Under the pieces are notes generated by a model. That model did not search any database. It worked only from the letters and a program-made list of their open reading frames with translations, and was not told the DNA's origin. A stretch of 51,056 nucleotides of DNA from Cloacimonetes bacterium UBA5210 (GTDB lineage: Bacteria; Cloacimonadota; Cloacimonadia; Cloacimonadales; Cloacimonadaceae): assembly GCA_002412625.1 (NCBI GenBank), contig DHVK01000016.1:1-51056 (forward strand). Direction: 5' to 3'. Made by a program: the position numbers and the translations under genes. Positions 18,052 through 25,235 of the stretch are shown in pieces; position 1 is the stretch's first letter; each line of letters starts with the position of its first letter.

Positions 18052-18909
18052 TTACAGCCTGCAGCCTACGCTAAGCATGATCGAGCGCAGCGTGAAAGCA
18101 TCGCGGATGCCGCTATCGCCCAGATCATTCATCCCGATGGTATAGCGGAAATCAAAGACAAACTCGTCCTTCCCGATGCCAAATTGCAGGATGTCCTTCA
18201 ACGTGAAGCCCACGCCTATCACCAGATCGGTCTTGGTGGAAACAAAAGCATCGCTGCCCACTTTCTGCCGCTGAGCACTGTAATATGTTGCCGGATCAGC
18301 ATCGTTGAGGCTGTCCTGCACAAAGCTTTCCACCTGTTTATCCAAGGCGGCTATCCCGCCAAATGCTGCCCGTTCTTGATTCACCAGAAATGAAACAGAG
18401 GGCCCCAGATAGACAAAAGCGCCTTGATAGTGCTGAAGTTTTTTCTCCTCGGAGAGCTCCTGATGCAAGCTGATCAGCAGTGGAATGGTGATGTAATCCG
18501 CGCTGCCCTCGATTCTGCCCCGCAGGGTATCACCAAAGCTCTGCGCCAGAATCAAACTGCTGCTACCCGGAATGGCTTCTTTGAACTCGTGATTGTACAC
18601 AAAGCGCTGCCACAACAATTCGGTATTCAGCCTCACCGAATCTGTCTTGCGTGCCAGCAGGATGGAGGCATAAGCCCCGGCGTTTTGGGAAAACCCGCCC
18701 GAGTTCTCTTTGGAACGAATCACAACGTAACCCGGGTTCATCGCTGTAGCGGTATGTTCAAAAATATCGTAACGCAGTTCATAGGCTTTATCGCTGCCAT
18801 GCAAGCTGGAATTCCCGATGCCGTATTTGATGCCCCAGTTAAACTCAGTAGCGCCCAAAATCCCCAGTGATGCAAGCATCAAAATTGCGCTCAATCCCGC
18901 TCTAAACAT
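18052..18909 (-). CDS. Outer-membrane beta-barrel-like protein
   Basis: The 285-residue product has a signal peptide (MFRAGLSAILMLASLGILGA). Its alternating polar/hydrophobic strands are typical of small porin-like barrels. Examples are TEFNWGIKYGIGNS at the N-terminus, AFVYLGPSVSFLVNQ in the middle, and LVIGVGFTLKDILQFGIG and FVFDFRYTIGMNDLG near the end. The last strand finishes IMLSVGCRL. The ATG has AAGGAG five bases upstream and is preferred over an in-frame start 26 codons earlier. It is the first gene of a run of four minus-strand surface genes, and the next starts 13 bases after its stop. The precise function cannot be read; it could be a channel or an anchor for the secreted partners. 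Confidence 0.7.
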   Translation of the reverse strand: MFRAGLSAILMLASLGILGATEFNWGIKYGIGNSSLHGSDKAYELRYDIFEHTATAMNPGYVVIRSKENSGGFSQNAGAYASILLARKTDSVRLNTELLWQRFVYNHEFKEAIPGSSSLILAQSFGDTLRGRIEGSADYITIPLLISLHQELSEEKKLQHYQGAFVYLGPSVSFLVNQERAAFGGIAALDKQVESFVQDSLNDADPATYYSAQRQKVGSDAFVSTKTDLVIGVGFTLKDILQFGIGKDEFVFDFRYTIGMNDLGDSGIRDAFTLRSIMLSVGCRL

Positions 18910-18995
18910 TACTACTCCTTTGTTTCCAATGCACAGATGGCTTTGAAATCGGAACCCGAAAAATCTGCTTTGAAATCCTCGAACCATCCGTGTTG

Positions 18996-19025
18996 CATAT
19001 AGCGGAGTTTTAGGAAATGAGTCAA
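18996..19025 (-). promoter_or_regulatory. Putative sigma-70-type promoter of the surface-gene cluster
   Basis: On the minus strand TTGACT is followed after 18 bases by TATATG, about 80 bases upstream of the barrel-protein ATG at 18909. Only one good match was found in the divergent gap between this cluster and the dehydrogenase gene. Confidence 0.4.
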
Positions 19026-19234
19026 GCTTTATTTTGCGCTCAGAGCTGCTTTTTTACCTGCCCAAACAAGCCCCCGAAATATACCGCTTTTGCAATTTCC
19101 ATGCACATCCCACGGAATCTGCAATTCTGCGCCAAGACACTCCGCGCGGCACCTTCCGCATTGCATTTCGCAAAAAAAACTTTACAGATATGAATATCCC
19201 AAAAGTGTGTCTCAAACTATATTGTGGAGGTTAT

Positions 19235-20533
19235 ATGCCATTATTGAAGTCGATCAAGGACAAAAGTGTGAAAATCGGAGTAGTAGGGCTGGGCTACGTG
19301 GGCTTGCCCATGGCCGTTACTATCGCCAAAAAGGGCTTTGAAGTTCTGGGTTTTGAAGTTAGCGATTATGCCATCACCCACGTTAATGCCGGTAAAAACT
19401 ACATCGGCGACGTTAATGATGAAGATCTTGCCAAAGTGGTGGCGGATAAGAAACTGAGCGCCACGTCAGATTATTCCCGCATGAGCGAGGTAGGCGTGAT
19501 CCTGATCGCGGTGCCCACTCCTCTGGATCTCTACCATCAACCGGATACATCTTACATCGAGCAGAGCACCCGCGCCATGGCTGCCCACCTGAAACCCGGC
19601 TGCCTGATCGTCCTGGAAAGCACCACCTACCCCGGAACCACGCGCGAAATCATCGTCCCGGAATTGGAGAAAGTGGGCCTGATCGTTGGCGAAACCGTCT
19701 TCGTGGGCTTTTCCCCAGAACGCGTGGATCCCGGCAATGAAACCTACAAAACTCACAACACCCCCAAAGTCGTGGGCGGCATGACTCCCGCTTGCAACGA
19801 AGTCGCAAAGCTTTTCTACGAAAGCATTCTGGATGCCACCGTACATCTGGTGAGCTCCCCGGAAGTGGCAGAAATGGAAAAGATCTATGAAAACACCTTC
19901 CGCAATATCAACATCGCCCTTGCCAACGAAATGACCGTGCTCTGCGACAGAATGGGCATCAGCATCTGGGAAGTGATCGAAGCCGCCAAGACCAAACCCT
20001 ATGGCTTCATGGCTTTCTTCCCCGGCCCCGGCGTCGGCGGACACTGCATCCCCATCGATCCCTTCTACCTCACCTGGAAAGCCCGGGAATACGACTTCCA
20101 TACCCGCCTCATCGAGCTGGCCGGCGAAATCAACATCGCTATGCCGGAATTTGTGGTCCAACGCGCCATCCGCATCCTCAATAAACATGGCGTAGCCATC
20201 TCCAGAGCCAAAATCCTGCTCCTGGGCGCCGCTTACAAAAAGGATATCCGCGATATGCGCGAATCCCCCATCGAAGGCGTGATCACCCAATTGGAACAGT
20301 ATGACGCGGATTTTGAAATCCACGATCCCTATGTGGATGAATTTCACCACGAGAAAAACGGCAAGACCTACAAAACCGTGCCGCTGGGCAACCTGAAGAA
20401 ATATGACCTGATCATCGTGATCACCGACCACAGCAATGTGGATTATCAGAAGATCGCCGACAGCAACGTGGCAATCCTGGATACCCGCAACGCCATGAAA
20501 GACATCAAAGCAGAATACATCGAACTGCTCTAA
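19235..20533 (+). CDS. wbpA: UDP-N-acetylglucosamine 6-dehydrogenase (WbpA-type nucleotide-sugar dehydrogenase)
   Basis: The 432-residue protein has the NAD-binding motif GVVGLGYVGLPMAV near the start, then AVPTPL, LESTTYPGTTREI, GFSPERVDPGN, and the catalytic region PGPGVGGHCIPIDPFYLTW with the active-site Cys in GGHCIP. The ending of that motif fits the WbpA/TviB group better than UDP-glucose dehydrogenase. It oxidises the C6 hydroxyl of a UDP-hexose(NAc) to a carboxylate, feeding O-antigen, capsule or exopolysaccharide synthesis. The ATG is preceded by TGGAGG at a spacing of 6 bases. The reading frame is open for 67 more codons upstream, but that part has no binding site and unrelated composition. 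It is a single gene with its own terminator; no other sugar genes lie beside it. Confidence 0.9.
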   Translation: MPLLKSIKDKSVKIGVVGLGYVGLPMAVTIAKKGFEVLGFEVSDYAITHVNAGKNYIGDVNDEDLAKVVADKKLSATSDYSRMSEVGVILIAVPTPLDLYHQPDTSYIEQSTRAMAAHLKPGCLIVLESTTYPGTTREIIVPELEKVGLIVGETVFVGFSPERVDPGNETYKTHNTPKVVGGMTPACNEVAKLFYESILDATVHLVSSPEVAEMEKIYENTFRNINIALANEMTVLCDRMGISIWEVIEAAKTKPYGFMAFFPGPGVGGHCIPIDPFYLTWKAREYDFHTRLIELAGEINIAMPEFVVQRAIRILNKHGVAISRAKILLLGAAYKKDIRDMRESPIEGVITQLEQYDADFEIHDPYVDEFHHEKNGKTYKTVPLGNLKKYDLIIVITDHSNVDYQKIADSNVAILDTRNAMKDIKAEYIELL

Positions 20534-20563
20534 AATAAGCTGAGCCTTTCGCAACTGATATAG

Positions 20564-20590
20564 CCGGCTTCCGCGTGAAGCCGGTTTTTT
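20564..20590 (+). terminator. Intrinsic terminator after the nucleotide-sugar dehydrogenase gene
   Basis: CCGGCTTC-CGCGT-GAAGCCGG forms a perfect 8-bp stem followed by TTTTTT, 30 bases after the stop codon. Confidence 0.9.
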
Positions 20591-20594
20591 GTGA

Positions 20595-20628
20595 CCGGAA
20601 CTCGCCGCTCCCGGGGCGTTTTTCTGTC
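20595..20628 (+). repeat. Dispersed terminator-like element, copy A
   Basis: CCGGAACTCGCC-GCTCCC-GGGGCGTTTTTCTGTC. It can fold as CGCC...GGCG followed by TTTTT, reading as an intrinsic terminator on this strand. It is the inverted partner of copy B (20727-20758) and is homologous to copies C and D near 37.4-37.7 kb. In the gap 20534-21497 the other content is copy B, the palindromic array at 20972-21214 and a small palindrome at 21242-21260; no gene is seen. Confidence 0.7.
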
Positions 20629-20726
20629 AATTATCCCCCAATAAACATATAGCCATTTATGGACGCAGCACGATGATCAAGCATATGCAAAACCCACTGT
20701 CCACATGCAGTACTCGGTTCTAAGCC

Positions 20727-20758
20727 ACAGAAAAACGCCCCGGGAGAGGCGTGACTCC
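20727..20758 (-). repeat. Dispersed terminator-like element, copy B (inverted partner of A)
   Basis: On the + strand it reads ACAGAAAAACGCCCCGGGAG-AGGCGTGACTCC, so the minus strand has the CGCC...GGCG-TTTTT form. It faces copy A across 98 bases. It lies downstream of the minus-strand methyltransferase gene and could end its transcript. Confidence 0.65.
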
Positions 20759-20971
20759 AATCTTCCCCGCACCGGAAAACCGACCCTCCCCGCTTTCATC
20801 ACTCTGGGATCAAGCTGCCCTAATGCCCTTATTCTCCCATCCCCACAGCACAATTACAGCTTCATATCAGCGCTAACCCGGCATGATGGATCAAGGATAC
20901 ATGCCCCGGGCCGCACGTTAAGATAGCCCCATGCAGGCAACACCTGGCAAACAACTGCAGGCGAAACATCC

Positions 20972-21214
20972 TAGCCCCTTGTGGACGACAGATCATAGCG
21001 AGGGTGTGGAGCGAAGCGCAACCCCTCGTCAATGTGGCCATAAACACCAGATAAGCCCTTTATGGGCGACACATAACCCCTGGCATCTGCAATATTCCGG
21101 ATCCATGCCGGGGATATTCCAAAGTGTCGCCCCTCCGGGGCTAAGCGATTGAAATGCAATGTTTAACGAGGGGTTCACACCACTCGCTATGCTATGTCGC
21201 CCTTCCAGGGCTCA
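20972..21214. repeat. Array of REP-like palindromic repeats
   Basis: Four related short palindromes occur in ~240 bases: TAGCCCCTTGTGGACGACA (20972), ATAAGCCCTTTATGGGCGACAC (21051), GTGTCGCCCCTCCGGGGCTAAG (21124) and TATGTCGCCCTTCCAGGGCT (21193). The first two and last two are in opposite orientation. Between them are variants of AACCCCTCG and its complement (21020-21028, around 21166-21175). They resemble the REP-type intergenic repeats spread by transposase-like enzymes in many bacteria. Small open frames across this stretch are by-products of the repeats. Confidence 0.6.
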
Positions 21215-21497
21215 GGGCGCTTGACTGCGAGCGCACCTACCGTACAGTCGGTCGCTGTACCGCCTAATCACGTATCAGCGGAATGCTACGATACGGTTCA
21301 ACTCACCAGCCCCAATCAGCCCTAGGCTTCGCTATTCCTCAGCAATAGATAATTGATAAATGCGGAGCAGGCCACCAACATGAACTTGGCGTCGGTAAAA
21401 TCCGGCGGATACTCATTTATCATTCATGAGTTCAGGGTATGACACATTCAATATTCTAGTAAGCAGTAGTTCTGATTAAGATCATAATATCAGCACC

Positions 21498-22841
21498 TTA
21501 GTTGAACTCACCAGTCTTTTCAAACCATTCTATCTCATCATTTGTCATATCGTACAACTGATATACGAGTTTATCGATCTCTTGCATTTGATGAGCAACG
21601 AACTCCCTAAAACTTGAATCTTCAGCATTATCCTTATAAGCACCTATGATGGATTTAACGATCTCCTCCACTGCCTTCCTATCATCTTGTGATGCGACAG
21701 GGATAGGGATGCGCTCAAAATTATATTTGTAATGACGATAGGCTATAGTTCCGACTTTGATGTCATTGGAGTTCACATATGCAGTGATTAGCTTTGAGTT
21801 AAGAAGTCCATACACAAAGAGATCTCCAATTGGGACGAAGTAGTTTGTATCTAAAAGCAGATAACCTGGAGGGATCATTGCGTACTCTGTCAAACCTACA
21901 CTTGCCCAGACTATCTTCTCCTTCTCGAATTCGTCATAATAGGTACAATCGCGTAGTTCCCACCAATAATCCCCCTGGTCGTCACGACCCAAAAGACCTT
22001 TACCTCTGGTGTTTACATAAAATAACTGGGAGAAATGCTGATAAACAGCCGGATACATCGCCTTGAAATAAGTTTCAGCTTCTTCAGAACCTCGGTTAAG
22101 ATTTGTCCAGCCAGATGGAATTACTATCACCCACTTCCCCGCCCATTTATAATGATAGCGATGGATATCTTTCCCTCTGAGGATGGGCTTGATGATTTCG
22201 CTGGATTTGGGGTCTTCGGCGCAGAGGCGCTCTTGGGTGGCGGTATCGATGATAAAGGCCTCATTGCAGCCGGTGAGAACCCCACGGTATATGTTTACAT
22301 CCCAATCTTTCAGAGGCTTGCCTTTCGCCTCGATCTTGGCTTTCAGGTCCAGCACCAGTGAGTCCGCCAGGGTCCAACCCCTGTCTTCCAGCCTGTTTTG
22401 GACAAGGATGCTTTTATGTAAATTGAAGTAGTCGTTGAGATCGCTACCCTGATAGTTATCCGTAACATTCAGGAAGCCCAGCTTGTGTCCTGCCGGGGCT
22501 TTGCTGTTTTCATAGACCAGGATGTTGGTATCCACAGTGGCGCTTTCGAAGACCTGATATCCCCCAAAATCGATCAAGGAATGCAGGGTTGCTTTGTTTT
22601 TCAGATAAGTGCGGATCTTGGTGCCATATTTGGAGCGGAACCATTTATTGGAGGTTATGAAAGCAGCCACGCCCCCTTCTGCCAAAAGCATCAGGGAAAG
22701 CTCATAAAAGTAAGTATAGAGATCAGAGGTGGAATTATACACTTCGTAACCAGATGCTTGCAACCCAGATTTATTGGGGATATCCTCCTGGCGGATATAG
22801 GGAGGGTTGGCAATTACCACATTCATCTCTTTTTTTGCCAA
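21498..22841 (-). CDS. Type IIG-like adenine methyltransferase, C-terminal part (NPPY motif and TaqI-type specificity domain), frameshifted
   Basis: The 447-codon frame holds the second half of the Eco57I-like enzyme. The catalytic N6-adenine motif NPPYIRQED is near its start. A substrate-binding region follows (VAAFITSNKWFRSKYG, ...IDFGGYQVFESATVDTNILV), then a TaqI-type C-terminal specificity domain (YRGVLTGCNEAFII, IIKPILRGKDIHRY, WVIVIPSGW, LLDTNYFVP, YGLLNSKL, RHYKYNFERIPIP). The only start codon is a TTG inside the coding region of the first half, with no binding site. It is therefore almost certainly the continuation of the gene at 22771-25230 after a slip in the A7 tract (22830-22836). 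Alone it lacks the SAM-binding motif and would be inactive. Confidence 0.85.
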   Translation of the reverse strand: MAKKEMNVVIANPPYIRQEDIPNKSGLQASGYEVYNSTSDLYTYFYELSLMLLAEGGVAAFITSNKWFRSKYGTKIRTYLKNKATLHSLIDFGGYQVFESATVDTNILVYENSKAPAGHKLGFLNVTDNYQGSDLNDYFNLHKSILVQNRLEDRGWTLADSLVLDLKAKIEAKGKPLKDWDVNIYRGVLTGCNEAFIIDTATQERLCAEDPKSSEIIKPILRGKDIHRYHYKWAGKWVIVIPSGWTNLNRGSEEAETYFKAMYPAVYQHFSQLFYVNTRGKGLLGRDDQGDYWWELRDCTYYDEFEKEKIVWASVGLTEYAMIPPGYLLLDTNYFVPIGDLFVYGLLNSKLITAYVNSNDIKVGTIAYRHYKYNFERIPIPVASQDDRKAVEEIVKSIIGAYKDNAEDSSFREFVAHQMQEIDKLVYQLYDMTNDEIEWFEKTGEFN

Positions 22842-25230
22842 ACATCACCATCGGATCAAAGAATTCCGCATGTTCGTTGCTGGCATAGGGATTCCATTTG
22901 GCGATCTTCGCGGCAAGTTCGGCATCCGTGCCTTCGCTGATCAGGTCTTGGGCAAAGGCTTGGCGGATCCTGCATTCCTTCTGCCGGATCTCCAGCTTGT
23001 GCTTTCTGTTGCGGGCGGTAAAATACTGATTGTGGATATCCTTGATGTCATCGAGGAAATCATATAAAGCCTTACTGAATATATTCATCTGGGCGTCCAA
23101 GTTCAACCGGATCAGAGAATCCGCTGCCACCAGCTTTGTTTCCAGATTGGGCAAGGCCAGGATGCCCAGATTGGGGCGATGGGCGCGTTTTTGTTCATCC
23201 ACCAATAGCGAGAGGAAGAAGCGCAACTTGGCGATCTGAATGGCGATGGGCTGGATGTCCGAGCCAAAGATGCAGCGTTCGATGAGGAATAGCTTGCGAG
23301 AATAGTCATGATCATAACCCTCAAAGGTGCTCTTCACATCTTGAATGCTTGCCACCAGCTTTTGCACAATATCGTTTCTCACCTGGAAATCTGTGATGGA
23401 TCTTGCGCTTGTGATCTGCTCTTCCAGCCTGGCGATCTGTTGCGCTTTCCATTTGTCGTTTCCGGGATCTAATTTGTGCAAAAGATACACCATCTTGAGC
23501 AGCAAGCCCATCAGGAAGGCGCCGGAGCCGCAAGCGGGATCGATGGCTTTCATTTGGTCGATGGCAGCGATCAAGAGATCCGTTTCAGCATCTGTAAACA
23601 GATGCTCTTCGTCGCTGTAGGTGAGCAGCAGACGCAGACGCAGCTCGTTATCGTCCTTTTGTATGGCATCTTTTGCCGGAAGCGCTTTACAAAGATAAAC
23701 TGTAAGGGCCTCATCAACCATGAAATCCACTACCTCCCTTGGGGTGTAGAAAGATCCGGTGTCGTGGCGGGCTGTGGCTTTTGTTTCGGGATTGTATGAG
23801 GCTAAAAGGTTTTCGAATACTCTGCCCAAGAGCTCCGGATCGAGGGCAACCTCTTCTTCGATGGGGGTGTTTTCTGCCACGGTAAACTTATAACTGTGCA
23901 GGATGCTAAGCAATCCTCTCACCTTGTAACGCTTATCTTTGGTGCCATAGATATCATTGAGATCAATCTCTTTATCTTTGTCCAAAAAGAATAGCTCATC
24001 GGAAACCTTAAGCACATTATCTTTCAGATCACTGAAACCATCGATGCGGATATAGGAATTTCGGTTGTTTACTTTAGTTTCGGTATCCAGGCACTCAAAG
24101 AGCCCGCCATTCAGAAATGGGATGGGCAATAGATAGTTTTGGATGAATCTCTCGGGATCTATGAAAAGATGTTTATAGCGATAGACGTTGTGATTGTTAA
24201 AATCTTTGTTTTCTTTACCCTTGATATCCTCACGGAACCTGCGGGTTTTTCCATCACTGGTATTCATCTCTGTATTCAGGGTGGCAAAAAAGAGGTTTTG
24301 CAGTATCGCTTTGTAATATGATGATCCTGCCGGATCGTTAAAGTATAGCATACCCTTGATCTTGGTCGGATCAAAAAGGGCTTCCGGGATAAGCTGCTTT
24401 TCCTTCATGAACCAAACAAAGAATATCCGGGTGATAAGCCGGATTACAGCAATGGAGTTACGCGTTTCATGCTGCTTCTCTTCCCCATCGGGAAACACAA
24501 CATTGCTTACTGCCCAGAAATACCAGTTTGAGAGCTCTTTGTAGAAGCGCTTGTTCAGCTCTTTCAAATCTAGGGTTTTAGCCCAAGCTTTGTGCAGTTC
24601 ATCAAATGTGTTTACCGGGTTTTTCTCTCTGAGGGCGGGAATGCTAAGCTCATACAGGATTTCCAGATGTGCCCGGTGAGGCTGGCTGAGCGATATATCC
24701 TTGATCAGGGTCACTTTTTCCAAGACATCTTTTTGCTTATCCAGCTTGTTTATTCTGCGGTCTACCACGGTAATGGTTAAGGAATCATTGTATTTGAAGC
24801 TAATGATCAGTGGGATGCTGAAGCAGCGATTGATCTGACGGGCAATATTTGCCAAATCACCGCGGCTGTAACTTTGTTCCTTTAGCTCCAATGCAGCAAA
24901 AAGGTAGGATTTGATCAGAGAATGATTCAGCCCGGCTTTGGAAAAAAGGTCGGTTTGACTGTTTCCACTTAGCTCCTCTGAGGTAATCTGAAACAGCAGG
25001 TTTAGCTTTACCCAATGCTCTGCTTTAACTTTATCTGGCTTGAGAGAAATCCCGGCGCCAAAGCTGTCACAAAAGCTTTGATAGCTGAATTCATGCTCTG
25101 TGGGCTGTCTGTCACTTTCGTAACCCAATAGGGTCCAGAGAGCAGAGATTGCAGTGTAAGCATCCTCTTTGCCGATCTTTGCCAAGCTGTCTATGATTTT
25201 ACTTTGAGTTTCCTGCTTCAAGTTATCCAT
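22771..25230 (-). CDS. Type IIG-like adenine methyltransferase, N-terminal part (SAM-binding), truncated by frameshift
   Basis: The 819-codon frame starts at an ATG with TAGGAG overlapping the helicase stop, 5 bases upstream. The first ~450 residues are a large N-terminal region of unknown function. Methylase motifs follow: GRVFENLLASYNPE, TGSFYTPREVVDFMVDEAL and the SAM-binding DPACGSGAFLMG near residue 565, then LFLIERCIFGSDIQPIAIQIAKLRFFLSLL. True homology ends at FDPMVMFGKK. The last ~20 residues (RDECGNCQP...) are out-of-frame translation. Reading six instead of seven A at 22830-22836 gives FGKKEMNVVIANPPY and a single ~1240-residue enzyme. Such enzymes methylate adenine to protect host DNA and may carry cleavage activity; no nuclease motif was recognised here. 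Confidence 0.87.
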   Translation of the reverse strand: MDNLKQETQSKIIDSLAKIGKEDAYTAISALWTLLGYESDRQPTEHEFSYQSFCDSFGAGISLKPDKVKAEHWVKLNLLFQITSEELSGNSQTDLFSKAGLNHSLIKSYLFAALELKEQSYSRGDLANIARQINRCFSIPLIISFKYNDSLTITVVDRRINKLDKQKDVLEKVTLIKDISLSQPHRAHLEILYELSIPALREKNPVNTFDELHKAWAKTLDLKELNKRFYKELSNWYFWAVSNVVFPDGEEKQHETRNSIAVIRLITRIFFVWFMKEKQLIPEALFDPTKIKGMLYFNDPAGSSYYKAILQNLFFATLNTEMNTSDGKTRRFREDIKGKENKDFNNHNVYRYKHLFIDPERFIQNYLLPIPFLNGGLFECLDTETKVNNRNSYIRIDGFSDLKDNVLKVSDELFFLDKDKEIDLNDIYGTKDKRYKVRGLLSILHSYKFTVAENTPIEEEVALDPELLGRVFENLLASYNPETKATARHDTGSFYTPREVVDFMVDEALTVYLCKALPAKDAIQKDDNELRLRLLLTYSDEEHLFTDAETDLLIAAIDQMKAIDPACGSGAFLMGLLLKMVYLLHKLDPGNDKWKAQQIARLEEQITSARSITDFQVRNDIVQKLVASIQDVKSTFEGYDHDYSRKLFLIERCIFGSDIQPIAIQIAKLRFFLSLLVDEQKRAHRPNLGILALPNLETKLVAADSLIRLNLDAQMNIFSKALYDFLDDIKDIHNQYFTARNRKHKLEIRQKECRIRQAFAQDLISEGTDAELAAKIAKWNPYASNEHAEFFDPMVMFGKKRDECGNCQPSLYPPGGYPQ
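22830..22836 (-). other. A7 homopolymer frameshift site in the methyltransferase gene
   Basis: The minus strand reads TTTGGC-AAAAAAA-GAGATG. The upstream frame gives F-G-K-K-R-D; the downstream methylase frame needs F-G-K-K-E-M-N. One extra A accounts for the break. Replication or transcriptional slippage, or a sequencing error, could each cause it. Confidence 0.85.
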
Positions 25231-25235
25231 ATCTC

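Noticed and set aside
19034..19234. A 67-codon N-terminal extension of the nucleotide-sugar dehydrogenase
   Set aside because: The family starts at the NAD-binding fold, and TGGAGG marks the ATG at 19235.
20862..21159. Several 60-75 codon open frames
   Set aside because: They are made entirely of the REP-like repeats and have no binding sites.
22830..22836. Programmed -1 ribosomal frameshifting at the A7 tract
   Set aside because: A -1 shift leads to a stop after two codons (K-R-stop); the methylase frame needs +1 (or loss of one A), so a classic -1 site does not fit.
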